A DNA stretch of 64,000 nt from Henckelia pumila (Eukaryota > Streptophyta > Magnoliopsida > Lamiales > Gesneriaceae), in the NCBI RefSeq assembly GCF_033568475.1, contig NC_133122.1, positions 65,619,442 to 65,683,441 on the forward strand, read 5' to 3'. The notes beneath the pieces are model-generated. The model made no database searches and was not told the origin of the DNA. It saw nothing but the letters and a program-made list of their open reading frames with translations. Shown piece by piece: positions 24,813 to 37,825 of this stretch. Position 1 is the stretch's first letter, and each line of letters starts with the position of its first letter. The translations under genes and the position numbers were made by a program.

Positions 24813-27179
24813 TCAGACCCAATTATCCGTAAGGGTAAATTCATGTGACCTGAATGAAAACTCTCCTGCAGTGTCCCTTTCCCGCAGTAGATCCGACCCT
24901 TCAATGGCTACGCTATCTTCTAAATCGTCGTCTTCTGTTAACGATGGGAGAAACGGAGGATGTGGCAAATTAACCTTGGCTGGTGCGGTAGGCGGGCACG
25001 TGGACATGGCTCGGGCCCTGATACTACCCACATTTGAAACATTTGCATTTCTGTCCCATAAGAAAACGTGCATCAGAATCGGCAACCGTGTGTGCCGGTG
25101 TAGAGAGAGCTTCTGGCTCAGTGAAACGGTGTCGAAACAGCGAATTGCCCCTGTTGTTGAAACCATCCATGGGAGGACTTTCTGGTTTGATATTCTGGAT
25201 ACGATCAAGAGGCGGGATGGGGAGGAACTGTTAGCCTGTTTGTAAAGATGGCAAAGCCCAGACCGAGCTGCCGGGACATCGTCTTCTCCTTCGGTTACTG
25301 TTGATATGTAAATGAATCCCTGTTGAGATGCAAAAAGTGGCCGAGTCAAGTTAAAATTCTGCGAGCTTTCTTACAAAAATGTAGAGAAGTTTCAGGGTTA
25401 TATTTTCAAGAAAGTACCTCCTCTGTTCTGCTGATGGCGAAACCAAGTTTTGCATCTGCTTCCCCGATTCTTATCTCGATTGGGATCTCCCCTACGAGAG
25501 GGGAGAACCACATACGAACCGCTCTTACCACACCTATATCCACACCATGGTAATCCTCGAAACCGTACAGACTTGTGTTTGCAAGATTTGATAAATCCGA
25601 GAGCGAGCCTGCGTTCACAGTTGCAGAGGCAGTTTCACCAGATACCTAAACAAGAATTGAAACCAAATTCTTTACATCATAATCCCAGACAGTTATTGTA
25701 ATACTCCATTCTATCAAAATTCTATGAAATGTGACCACAAGAAGACTATACTATGCAATTGATTCTTGTGATAGCTTGAGTTAAACATTTTCATCAAGTA
25801 GACAAGTCCTGCAATCACGCTTGTAAGCATGAGCTGTGAGTCTAGTACCTTGGTGAGGAGGGATTCAGTCTGGATGTTCATGAAGACAATGGGAGCACCG
25901 GAGGCTTGGGACGCGTTGATCCAGGCGTGAGCTCGTGCTAGAGTGTCCTCTAAATCGTTGTAACGAGAATTTACTATATCTGAGGCTTTGGGGAGGAATA
26001 GGATGGAGTAGAAGCTGCTTGAATAAGGAATCGACAGCATGTCGCGCATCCTCCTGTCCCATGGATATGAGACGTATCCGTCTTGAAGGGGCGTTTCTTG
26101 GAGGGCACTCACCATTCTCGCCATTCTTGAAGCTGCACGACATTGATGTTACTTAGTTCAGAAAATATAATCCAAAATCATCCCAAATTAAAGCACGAGC
26201 ACGCGGGAGTCAAAATCAGGTGACTGACTCCACAATCCAACTTCTTGTCCAGCATTACTTGGCCAATATTAGTCCTTGCTTACTGACTTTTCCCACTCGT
26301 TTCAAGGACCATATATAGAATATGCACAAAATACATTTTCATTAAAATTTTGTTTAGTTCATGAGCACCACTATTCTGACCATGGAATGACGACAATGAA
26401 ACTAGAGCCGAATTGTTTGCCCCAATCAACCCATTTTTATATATGATGGTGTAATAACGCCAAATGACATTAAAAAAAACAAAAATAAAAGTTAGAAAAT
26501 TATCCTTTATTATTAATTTTTATTTTCAACCAAAGAGAGAATAGAATGTAACTAAATTGACACTTTGGAACATTCCAAAGTAAAATGAGATACGTGACTT
26601 AAAAAAAAAAAAATACCACCAAACATAACAAGTCGAAAAACGTTTTCTAAAATCGCACGTCGTGGATCACATTTCATAGAAATTAATCTGCTTAAAAAAT
26701 AATCCAATCGAAAAGTCAACCTGAATATTACCTTGCAATTCGAAGCAGTCGCTCTCTTTCCGATCAAGGAATCCGACGGCGTAATTCGGGTCGTCGATGG
26801 CCCGCAACACGTACTGTCTCCTCCCCACGAACTGATCTCCGGGCACAATACACGCCTGCAGCTCGGCGTACTCGTCGGCGCCGCGGCGGACACGGACGTG
26901 GATCGAAGTCTCCTTCTGCCTGAAAGAGTTGTGAAGGATTTTTTGCACCTCGGATTTCCCCTTCTTGAACGGCGAGCTGATGATCATGTTGCCGATTCTC
27001 AGCTCCTCCACTATGTCGCCGGTCTGAAGCATGTCCCCGGTCCACTCGTCGGCTTTGGAGCTTCCTTTCAAGCACTCGATGGAAAGAACCACCGTGGAAG
27101 ACCCTTTGGCCGGAGAGGAATTGGTGGAGGAGAACTGGGAACTGTCCGATGAAGAAGAGGAATACGGTGATGGATCCAT
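24813..27179 (-). CDS. Conserved plant protein of unknown function, four exons, 488 residues
   Basis: Exons on the minus strand are 27179-26732, 26132-25849, 25645-25418 and 25319-24813. They total 1467 bases, all in phase, with consensus GT-AG junctions. The protein starts MDPSPYSSSSSDSSQ (low-complexity Ser/Thr head). A conserved body follows with SIECLKGSSKADEWTGDM, IVEELRIGNMIISSPF, VQKILHNSF, DPNYAVGFLDRKESDCFELQ (the exon 1/2 join follows), YVSYPWDRRM, FLPKASD, RYNDLEDTLARAHAW, PIVFMNIQTESLL, GFEDYHGVDIGVVRAVRMW, LGFAISRTEEGFIY, SNQKVLPWMVSTTGAIRCFD and LPILMHVFLWDR. I recognise it as a family kept across land plants and usually annotated as uncharacterised, but know of no function. No signal peptide or membrane segment is evident, suggesting a soluble protein. 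The PDZ-like sound of LGFAISRTEEGFIYIS is only an impression. The head may be disordered. Confidence 0.88.
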
Positions 27180-29726
27180 GTGAGAGGTTTCAGTTACAGT
27201 ACTACTTGTGTTTTTGTATGGAAATGAGCATTTAGTTTTCCTTTTCTTTTTTCTTTTTTTTTGCAGAGAGATTGGGATCTTTGTTTCGAATGGGAATCTG
27301 CGTTTGCAGAAGAAAAACTTTTGATAATTGGGAAGGGAATTGTGTTGTTGTATTAATGCTTTTGTAGAGATAATAATTATCATTAATATAATAATATATA
27401 TTTTATAGAAATTAGAGATGCTTGTAAAAGTCAAAGATCCAGAAGGAAGTTGAATTGCGTGTGCCTGTGTTCAAACAACACACACTGCAATTTCATTGGT
27501 GCTTTTTCTTGGAAATTTAGATATAAAAAAAATATTTATTTGGCTTCATTTCGTTTTTTTTAAATAATATTTCCAATTTTATATGAAAGGTCAACCATCG
27601 AGTCTTTACGATTTCAAGCCCGACGGATGACAATTTCGACGACATGATATAAAAACACGACTACTTTATATACATTAATTTTATGGAAAGGAATTTTACA
27701 TATATCGATCTCTTCATAATTTTTAAGGTTTAAGACATAGATCCCGCAACTTTAAAGAGTAGTTTCGTGATATTTATAGACATATATTTGATTGAGAGAT
27801 AGACGCTCGTACTTTATAATTAATCTGATTTCAAGCTTTAAATTTTGGTTTTTAAACAAAAAAACAAAGAATCAAAGGATGTACGGTTGATTAAGACCAA
27901 AATGATATAGTGAAGGTATCTAATATGTTTTAATACTAAAAAAAAAAATTCTTATAGGACTTTAATAGGATACAATTACCAAAGTATCAAACTTAGTTCA
28001 CAAAAGATAGATTTTTTCGCTCGGAAAAAAACAATAGTGAACCAAAATAAATATTTGAAGGTGACTTAAGCCTTCGTTTGAACCCAACAACAATGAATCT
28101 TGAAAAGTTTTTTATTTCTTTGCAATTTTAGAAAGAAAGAAAAAAAAGTGCGTAAATGAGCCTCCGTTGATTTGCTTATTATTTTAACCTGTGCATCATT
28201 TCAATTGTATTTAATTTTAAGCATGTTTTGATGGGACTTTAATTAAATAACTTGTGAGACAAGTAAAACTCAAAGAAAAATTTGATTTAATGCTTGAATT
28301 TGATCAACCATGTCGCCAACTTTTCAAGACTTGTATATATACATCAAATTATTCTCTCAAATTTCTAAGGAATATAATGGACATTAATTGCACTTAAATT
28401 ATGGTGAAAGCTCTTGCTGGAGGAGCAGCCCGGCAGTAAATTAATATCGAGACGTATCAACAACAAAATTTGTATTTTATGTATAATTACTATGTTAATT
28501 ATGACTAATATTGATTAATGAGTAATCAATATGTATAATATTCATATACAGTAATGTTTATACATAAATTAAGAATATATATATTAGTACTTCAAGAATA
28601 TTAATAAATAAATAAAACCTTGAAATCCATCCCTTTAATATATTCATATTCATATATGCGTGGGTATCACATGGCTCGAATTGAATTTGGATCGTGGTAG
28701 ATGAATGACGTATTGTAATTAATTATATATGTAATAAGATTCTTGAGGGCCATATATATAGTTTGAAAAGAAAAGAAAATTTGTTTTCATTTTCAACTTT
28801 AATTTTAAGTATCTAAATAGATTTCATATGTGAATATGATCGAAAAATATCTTAGAAACGGTAATGATTTAGACATGAATCAATTTGTCACCTTCAATAT
28901 TGGTCAATGATCAAACAATGTTGGTGATCATTACCTTAGTTGATAATGTTTGACTCTTAATTAATCAGGGGAAATTATACAAACCTCCAAAACCTTATTT
29001 TCATCGGAGGTGAGATTTTTAATTCAGATATAACATATTCTTTTAATCGGATCAGTACTCATATATCGTTACGACTCCATGGAAAGTTCTTAAAATATAC
29101 AAAATGGGTCGGGGATTGTCCTAACAATGGAGTTTTATAGGTAGCTAAACATATGTAAGCTTTATCCTTTGAATTTATTAAGAAGAAAATTTTCGCATAA
29201 AAACGAAAAGTTCTTCTTTTTTTTTTTTTTTTTCTTTTTTTCCCTTTTTATTTTTCCCTCGTAAATGTGTGTGTTGATTTCTTTAATGCTCTTCAACAAA
29301 CAATGTACGTCCCGGTTTTAGATATAAATTTCCATGAAAAGTTTACGAACTTATATTTTCTTTTAAATATTTAATTTTACTAGAAAAATGTACGTGTGTT
29401 GCATGTAATTATAATTTTATTCGATTGAGACTGAAGTTATCGAATTTCAAATGTTTATGTTTGTTTATGTTTATTAAAATCACGTGTTATACTTTTTACT
29501 GACAAGTTTAAAATTCAGTCACTATGATTCAATATCCAATTAGCAGGTGAAGAGAGAATATTACGTCTTTAATTTTTTTTTTTGTGATATTTGTCGGTTC
29601 TTGATCAACGTTTTTTTTGTAGAGATATTATATGTTTATACCTTGAGTTTAATTTATTTTTTAACCGACAACTTTAAAGCAATAACATATATTGTATATT
29701 TATTAAAAAACGTAATATATATATAT

Positions 29727-29856
29727 AGTTCTTTTATGGTGCCCAACAACTATGCCCAACGTGTACAATAGGTGAGTTGACCAGCACAATTGGTGAGTTG
29801 ACTTATACATGGTGGGCACGAAGTTGAGCATAGTTGTTGGGCACCATAAAAGAACT
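29727..29856. mobile_element. 130-bp MITE-like hairpin with about 29-bp terminal inverted repeats
   Basis: The left arm begins AGTTCTTTTATGGTGCCCA and the right arm is its reverse complement ending ACCATAAAAGAACT. The arms match nearly perfectly over about 29 bases and enclose about 70 bp that contain two copies of GGTGAGTTGAC. It is flanked by TATATA-type sequence on both sides. This looks like a very short non-autonomous DNA transposon or a foldback. The family is not clear because the terminal sequence fits none I can name. Confidence 0.7.
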
Positions 29857-29857
29857 C

Positions 29858-29863
<6 letters not shown>

Positions 29864-29891
<28 letters not shown>
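29864..29891. repeat. TA microsatellite next to the hairpin element
   Basis: A run of about fourteen TA units adjoins the hairpin element; a shorter TA run also precedes it, so the element may have gone into a TA repeat. Confidence 0.85.
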
Positions 29892-29896
<5 letters not shown>

Positions 29897-30257
29897 ACAA
29901 ACTGTAGAATCAAGTGATGTCTGTTATTAAAAGATGTAGTTGATGGTAACAGTACAAACAAACACATGTTTCAATTGTTCAATCCAGGAGAAGGACAATT
30001 ATTGCCCCCAAACAATCACCTTATCCATTATTGTGCTTTCAATCAATGTGAATCGAAATCATGACATTGACTCCGATATTAATTGTATGACCGAACGCTT
30101 CTCGCTTTAAAAAAATTTATAATTGATGGCAACAATACGACTCATGAATTAATATTTTAAACAATACGTACAAAATCTCAAGCGTCATGAATAATTTATG
30201 TTAAATGATAATTTTACTTATATTGATTTTAAGAAAAAAAAATAGTAATTTGTTTTA

Positions 30258-30590
30258 GAGAAATGATTTTTTGATTCATTCACTTGTCCAAATTTGAGTT
30301 TTAGTACATTGAGTTGTCAAATTTGGTTTTGATGCACTAACATTTAATTTTTTACTATTTTTAGTCCAATTGTTGACGTGATATTTGATAATTCAACAAT
30401 TTTCGATCTCAACATTTTTACGTCATGTCAGTAGTTTTTTTTATTACAAATCATTATTTTACAGTGTCACGTTACCAATTAGATAATTAATTGCTGAGAA
30501 TTAAAATTTAGCGTACCAAAAACAAACTTTAAAAACTTAGTGGACCAGATCCTAAAAGTAAATAAGTTAGTGAACAAAAAAAAACTATTT
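30258..30590. mobile_element. Probable MITE with long imperfect terminal inverted repeats
   Basis: The left end (TTTTTTGATTCATTCACTTG..., then GGTTTTGATGCACTAAC) is an imperfect reverse complement of the right end (GCGTACCAAAAACAAAC..., then GTTAGTGAACAAAAAAAAAC). The arms extend roughly 80-90 bases. The content (genes 'ACGTCATGTCAG' centre, no ORF) and size fit a non-autonomous DNA element. Exact ends and target duplication are uncertain. Confidence 0.45.
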
Positions 30591-31597
30591 TTCCTTTATT
30601 TAAAAGTTTTATTTGGAAATAAATGTTGATCTTCTATTAATAAAGTAAATATAAATAATGTATTTTTTTCTCTTATAAACCATGATAATCATAAACAATT
30701 ATTGTAGCTTGACTTGTTTTGATTCTCAATCATCTTGGTCATACATAATAACATATTCAAAATTTTTTACGTATATTTTTTCCAGTTTATTGAATAAATT
30801 TGTTTGTTTGATTTCGATAATCAAATTTAAATATAAATTAGATAATAATATAGTATAAAAAATAATCGATATTCTAACAAAAAATATAGAAATAAAAATA
30901 ATATTTTTATAATATAAACTCTGTGTGTTATAGTATATACAAATATATACAAAGAGTATTTAATTCAATTATACAAATAATTATTTAATTAATGATATAT
31001 ATATATATACATATTTTTCATAAGTTCATCAAACTCTTGTTTTAAAAAATCTAACATATTAATATGTGGTAAATATCTTTTTTCAAAAATCAAATTCATA
31101 TAATTTGCAACAATCAATCCAAACTTTTCTTTATACTTTTATTTGTTCAAATCTTGTAAAATTTTGTTCAAAAAACTCTTAGAAAATTAATTTTAGTGGA
31201 ACTGGTGACATTATTTTAAATTATCTTTTTTTCTTCCTATTCGAGATTATAAGTATATAAATAAATTTTTTTAATTTTTTTATTGTTATCGCTAATAACA
31301 TAGTTTCTAGTCTAGATATATTATATTAATATTTCTTGAACCTTTAATCAAGTATATGAAGAGAATAATTTTATGTCGTCTAATCTCATTACCTTTAGTT
31401 TTTCAACCATTATTTTATACAACAATGCTTTGATAAAACATTAATATGTTTTCTGCTTAATTTCTTCAATAGTAATCTAATCGAGTTGTTTTAAATTTGA
31501 TATACATATAAATTACATGTTGTTTTACATGTCATAAAAAATATTTATATATGGAGTAGTGTAATAATTAATTTATAATTTTTAAGAATAGTATGTT

Positions 31598-34500
31598 AAA
31601 TATATTATTTGAAAAAAATATGAGCAGATAAAAAAATGCGAAGAAAAATATTTTTTAGAGGATGAACAATCATATGTTAAACAAGTTAGAATTTTTTATA
31701 CTCAATATTTCAAGGATTTAAGTAAATTAGATATAAGAGTAATTTGTCTGACATAAAAATCGATTTGAGTGTAGTGTTTTTCTACTTTTTGTCACGCAAA
31801 TATTTACGATTTCATAAGTATAAAATTAATTGATTATATTAGTCAACTATTATATACTGTAGTACAAACATCAACATGAAACTTAGTAATAATCATTATA
31901 TCTATATCTCGTTTATTTAAACTACAATTATTTTTTTATCTTTCTCAATTATATAGTATAGTTTTCATATTAAATATCATTTGTATTATTCTTTTAACAA
32001 TTTACCCCTATTAAATTCATAAAATGTGTAATTATTTTATTTTATTAAAATTTCACTAAATAAGGGCAAAATGAGAAATTTATTTTTTCAAATACTTTCT
32101 TAATATATATGTGAAAATACACACAAGCCTAAATTAGTACGTAGGACAAAATGAGTATATATATATTTTTTACCTTGGACAAGAAAATATTGATGTTGTT
32201 GATTACATTTGTAGTCCCTAAAATTTCAAAAATATTATACAATTAGTCATTACCATTTGTTTTATAATATCTCTTCCTAAAAACTGAAATTTCAGAAAGT
32301 CTAGTTAGATGATCAAATCTAAAAAAAATAAATGAATTATTGAATAAAGGATGTGGGTACATTTTCTATATAAATAAAATATTAGAACCTCGACTTATGA
32401 CATGATTTCACTCGTCTTGAATACAATGGTGAAAGTTAATGGTTTGATTTAATTTTTTTTATTTTTCTTAAAATTTTAATAATCAAAATATTACGTTAAA
32501 ATAGTATAGTAAATTAAAAACGTAACTATGACAATAAAACTGAAATAAGTCGAAAAAATTAATTTTTTTTTTAAAATTTATAGAGCAAAAATTAAGGTAG
32601 TTTTCAATAATTACTTTTTATTTTCATGAGTGTCACAATATAGATTTAGGACATGAATTAAATATTAACAATTAATTTACCTTTAATAAATAAATGAACA
32701 CACAAAATGATATGAATTAAATATTAACAATTAATCTAACTTGAATAAATAAATTAATAATCTATAAAATGACATGAAAAACCTTAAAAACCCTTGAAAA
32801 TGACAAAAATATTAATTATTAAAAGAAATAATGAGGACAAAATTGTAAATTCATTACCAAAAATGTCAAAATATGGATTTAGGACATGAATTAAATATTA
32901 ACAATTAATTTACCTTAGATAAATAAATTGACACAAAAATTGATATGAATTAAATATTAAAAATTAATCTACCTTGAATAAATAAATTGATTAATGTATA
33001 AAATAAATGCAAGACCTTAAAAACCTTGAAAATGACAAAATATTAATTATTAAATGAAATAATGATGACAAAATTATAAATTGACAATTAAAAACCAAAT
33101 AACTAATGAAATAATGAGGGTATTGAAAAAAATTCACAATTCAAACTTGTATATTTATATAGAATAATAGATAAATATATTATTTGAAAAAAATATGAGC
33201 AGATAAAAAAAATGCGAAGAAAAATATTTTTTAGAGGATGAACAATCATATGTTAAACAAGTTAGAATTTTTTATACTCAATATTTCAAGGATTTAAGTA
33301 AATTAGATATAAGAGTAATTTGTCTGACATAAAAATCGATTTGAGTGTAGTGTTTTTTCTATTTTTTGTCACGCAAATATTTACGATTTCATAAGTATAA
33401 ATTAATTGATGATATTAGTCAACTATTATACTGTAGTACAAACATCAATATGAAACTTAGTAATAATCATACTATCTATATCTCGTTTATTTAAACTACA
33501 ATTATTTTTTATTTTTCTCAATTATATAGTATAGTTTTCATATTAAATATCATTTGTATTATTTTTTTAACAATTTATCCCTATTAAATTCATAAAATGT
33601 GTAATTATTTTATTTTATTAAAATTTCACTAAATAAGGGCAAAATGAGAAATTTATTTTTTCAAATACTTTCTTAATATATATATGTGAAAATATACACA
33701 AGCCTAAATTAGTACGTAGGACAAAATGAGTATATATTTTTTTTTACCTTGGACAAGAAAATATTGATGTTGTTGATTACATTTGTAGTCCCTAAAATTT
33801 CAAAAATATTATACAATTAGTCATCACCATTTGTTTTATAATATCTCTTCCTAAAAACTGAAATTTCAGAAAGTCTAGTTAAATGATCAAATCTAAAAAA
33901 AATAAATGAATGATTGAATAAAGGATGTGGATACATTTTCTATATAAATAAAATATTAGAACCTCGACTTATGACATGATTTCACTCGTCTTGAATACAA
34001 TGGTGAAAGTTAATGGTTTGATTTAATTTTTTTATTTTTCTTAAAATTTTAATAATCAAAATATTACGTTAAAATAGTATAGTAAATTAAAAACGTAACT
34101 ATGACAATAAAATTGAAATAAGTCCAAAAAATTAATTTTTTTAAAATTTATAAAGAAAAAATTAAGGTAGTTTTCAATAATTACTTTTTATTTTCATGAG
34201 TGTCACAATATAGATTTAGAACATGAATTAAATATTAACAATTAATTTACCTTCAATAAATAAATGAACACACAAAATGATATGAATTAAATATTAACAA
34301 TTAATCTAACTTGAATAAATAAATTTAATATTCTATAAAATGACATGAAAAACCTTAAAAACCCTTGAAAATGACAAAAATATTAATTATTAAAAGAAAT
34401 AATGAGGACAAAATTGTAAATTCATTACCAAAAATGTCAAATTATGGATTTAGGACATGAATTAAATATTAACAATTAATTTACCTTGGATAAATAAATT

Positions 34501-34916
34501 AGACACAAAAATTGAAATGAATTAAATATTAAAAATTAATCTACCTTAAATAAATAAATTTAATAATGTATAAAATAAATGCAAGACCTTAAAAAATCTT
34601 GAAAATGACAAATTATAATTATTAAATGAAATAATGAGGACAAAATTATAAATTGATAATTAAAACCAAATAACTAATGAAATAATGAGCAAAAATTGAA
34701 ATGAATTAAATATTAAAAATTAATCTACCTTAAATAAATAAATTTAATAATGTATAAAATAAATGCAAGACCTTAAAAAATCTTGAAAATGACAAATTTT
34801 AATTATTAAATGAAATAATGAGGACAAAATTATAAATTGATAATTAAAACCAAATAACTAATGAAATAATGAGGGTATTGAAGGAAATTCATAATTCAAA
34901 CTTGTATATTTATATA

Positions 34917-34917
<1 letters not shown>
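31598..34917. repeat. Large AT-rich tandem duplication, about 1.58 kb unit, two copies
   Basis: Copy 1 runs 31598-33172 and copy 2 from 33173 to about 34917. Both open with AATATATTATTTG and then ATGAGCAGATAAAAAAATGCG, and end near ATTCAAACTTGTATATTTATA. Similarity looks well over 90 percent. Each copy contains two degenerate sub-repeats of about 233 bp built on TTTAGGACATGAATTAAATA (for example 32641 and 32874). Copy 2 has one further direct duplication of about 183 bp (34506-34688 and 34689-34872), which makes it longer. No coding potential is seen. Confidence 0.85.

Positions 34918-34918
<1 letters not shown>

Positions 34919-34947
<29 letters not shown>
34919..34947. repeat. (TAA)n microsatellite
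   Basis: About nine TAA units lie at the right edge of the large tandem duplication. Confidence 0.9.
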
Positions 34948-35765
34948 GCCTAATAGATAATAGATATATATGTGAAAAACCCAAGATTCCAATAAATAAA
35001 AATTTAAAAATTGGCCGTTTTGAAAACAAAAGAAATATAATCCAATATCAGACAGATTCAGACCAGTCAAAGCAAATCATGTTCTCCTTTTGGCATTAAG
35101 ATTCCTCACTGTGCTATATAAGTTACTGTACGTTCAACTTCAAAGTCAACAAATACACTTGGCAACACCAAAATTCAAACTTGTCACATTTTTTCTTAGT
35201 CTTAGCCATATGAATTCCATTCCAAACAACTAAAGATTCAGAATATATGGGCACTGGCTGGCCATGGACTTTACATTCAATCAAGATAGGAAAAGGTATC
35301 ATACGTATCTTTATATTTTTCATCCCTCTTGTTTTGGAACGTATCTTTATTTTCCCACCTACCATGGTTTTTTTTACCCGAAACAATTCGACAGACGATG
35401 TAATTATAAAAGGATTATTAAGATAATCCAAAATTTTTTATGCAGCCTAGATTAGAACAGGGTCGAGCATTTCTAAAAGTATAGAGAACGTGACAAGAAG
35501 TAAATCAAGTTTAATGCTCGTGACCTTTAAAAAATCTGACAAGAAGTGGGAGGAATTCATGAACTACAAGTACAAAAAGAGGCCATATGAATCTTTACAA
35601 AAACAGCTAAATCTTTGATTCACACTATCACCAGAACAGAGCTTGAGTTCCTATCCTTGATATCCACGAAATAATACATCGAACCCTTCTCGGTTGGGAG
35701 CCTGAGGGGGCGATTTCTTGATCCTGAACAGAGCTCCTAATGCTGAATATGAAAAGGCGTTTGCT
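34948..35765. other. 3' flank of the bHLH gene
   Basis: This holds the presumptive 3' untranslated region and downstream DNA of the bHLH gene. Short frames here are shadows. One frame of the terminal exon reads on for about 40 residues, but in a phase that the splice join does not use. Confidence 0.5.
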
Positions 35766-37825
35766 CTATGGTTTCTGTCTAGCCGAACATGTGCACTTCG
35801 AGCGATTATCAGAGAGCGTCTGAGGGGTTCAAAAAACAAATGGCATTGACAGATTCAAAAAATAATATTAGTGATTTGGCAATTTGGTATACACACCTTT
35901 ACTTGTCGTTGAAGATCTTTAATGTAATCAACAGCTAAATCCAACATGTCTGATGTATTTGTTTGCTGCAAATTGAAGTGAATGCAGAAATTGATCGTCC
36001 ATTAAAGAGAATACATAAGAGGTCATAATCCGGAGCACACTGTAATTTTAGAAACCATTTTCATACAGTATGAGCAACAGACATGAAATATAAACCAGAA
36101 ACCGATTTTTCTAGGTTCACATGCGCAGGATGGTCAATATTAGATGATGAAAAAGGTTGCTAAATAAGTAACGCAGACAACAAAGATCTCTTAACTTGTC
36201 ACCTGCTTACTCTATTATCATGATGGAAATCAATTTTTCCAAAAGAAGAATTGGGTTTGTGGAAAATGAACCAACAATAGGTCCTTACACTTGGAATGAA
36301 TATCTAAACCGAGTATAATCTAAACCCAAAAGACTACCTTGGGATAGTATATCATCAAACCTAACACTGCACAATCGTTTGTAAAGCCGATGCAGGATTA
36401 ACACTGCTAACCTCGTGAGAAACCGGCATCCACCATACCACACTACGGATGGCTTTCAATAACCTACTAAATAGCATCCTTCGCATACAATTTAATACAT
36501 TTAAAGATGTGCCTCCATTTGTGAATCGGTATTTAATCAAAATATATGCAAGAAAGAGGTTTACCTTTTCCATGTTAGGCACGAGATCTTGCAGCCTCCT
36601 CATCCGTTCACTGATTTTCGTCCTTCTAACCTGAAATCATGGCATAAAATCCTGAAATGCACTTCATTCTTCAAAAATCCATATCGTTTTTCTTTTTTTT
36701 ATTGCATGAAACTAGTAAAGAATGGGAAGTTTACTCTCTCAGCTATGCTTCGCGGGTGCGTGGCGAAACCCCTTTTCGCTCTGATTTTACAGGGCACCGA
36801 GTCTTGCATCAGTTTCTCCATCGCAAACATTTCGGCTGAACTTTTAGGCAGACTCAGGTGATGAGACAACTTGGAGATTGTGTGCTTACTTCCGCCATCA
36901 ATACTCTGCTAAACATATCAGTATCTTACATCATTAATCTCAAAATGATCCGGAAAAAAAACGAATGATTAGAATTCTAAGGCAAGACCTGATGAGTATC
37001 TGTTAATCCTTTGAAGAAACTGTCAGGCAGGATAACTGAATCATCCCAAGAATTTACTGGGAAACCCGAGCTGTATCCACCATTTTTATCACGATTTTCG
37101 CTGAATCGTCCCTCTCCATGACTGTTTGCTGCAGTTTTATAATCCACTTCGCTTAAATTAGCTGCACCGAGCTCTATACAGAGAGCTAAAACATGTCAGC
37201 ATCCTGTGAAACTAAAAATTACTGGAAAATCAGCTGTAAAAGGCGAATAGTAAAAACCACCATTCTTGATGTTTATGCTTTCGAATAATCCAGCAGGAGA
37301 ACTTCTGTGTCGAATGAGACTGCCTCCACCACCACCCTCTTCCGTCTTCATCTGCACGGCGGCGGAGTTCGAATTCATAGAATCCATCAATCCATAATTC
37401 GAATCTTCTTGCATATCAGAATTTGTGTCACCGGAATTGATTATCTGATACATCATATGAGAAACCGAAGAAAAGTCATTGCTCTGCTGTTTTTGCAATT
37501 GCTGCCGAGGTTTGTTGGCTGAAGATTCGATCTTTCTCGGCGGCGGATACTGTGGATCTAATTGTGATTGTGGATTCAAATTGGAAGAGCAGTTTTCTTG
37601 AATGGTTTCGGAAGTATTCATGAAGAAAAATTTCTGGGTCTCGGGACTTGAAGCTCGAGGGTTCAAAAGATGCTCAAATTCATCTTCCCCAAATCCATCA
37701 TCACCCAGGATATTATTATTATTACTGTTTAAAAGAGTTGAAAAATAAGAACTTGGAGCAGATCGGTAGCGAGTTAATCCAGAGCCTATCTGCATATTTT
37801 GCCGGAACTCTTGCTGATTATTCAT
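35766..37825 (-). CDS. bHLH transcription factor, FBH type (bHLH122/128/129/130 group)
   Basis: The FBH group are nuclear bHLH proteins; in Arabidopsis FBH1-4 bind E-boxes of the CONSTANS promoter and promote flowering, while bHLH122 acts in drought/ABA responses. Six exons on the minus strand (37825-37261, 37173-36989, 36905-36735, 36630-36565, 35965-35897, 35819-35766) sum to 1110 bases in phase, for 369 residues. The start MNNQQEFRQ matches the group's head, followed by TRYRSAPSSYFSTLL and SLIRHRSSPAGLFESINI. The bHLH domain spans exons 3 to 5: KIRAKRGFATHPRSIAERV (the basic region), then RRTKISERMRRLQDLVPNM, the loop with QTNTSDMLDLAV, and helix 2 DYIKDLQRQVK. The tail TLSDNRSKCTCSARQKP ends at TAG, as usual for the group. 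Exon 1's donor (AATG|GTGG) is the least certain junction. Which member it is cannot be told from sequence alone. Confidence 0.92.

Larger units (their letters stand above)
27180..31597. other. AT-rich intergenic DNA with small inverted-repeat elements
   Basis: About 4.4 kb of mostly AT-rich sequence follows the promoter side of the unknown-function gene. A T/C-rich stretch (29215-29260), a 130-bp hairpin element (29727-29856), a TA microsatellite and a MITE-like element (about 30258-30590) are listed separately or here. No coding region is supported. Confidence 0.5.

Noticed and set aside
24871-25245. 124-codon plus-strand open frame
   Set aside because: Antisense shadow of exon 4 of the unknown-function gene.
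26733-27152. 139-codon plus-strand open frame
   Set aside because: Antisense shadow of exon 1 of the unknown-function gene; the minus-strand reading has the splice sites and conserved blocks.
35651-35839. Alternative, longer C-terminus for the bHLH protein
   Set aside because: The splice join puts the terminal exon in the frame that ends TLSDNRSKCTCSARQKP, which is the usual end of the FBH group; the longer frame is out of phase.
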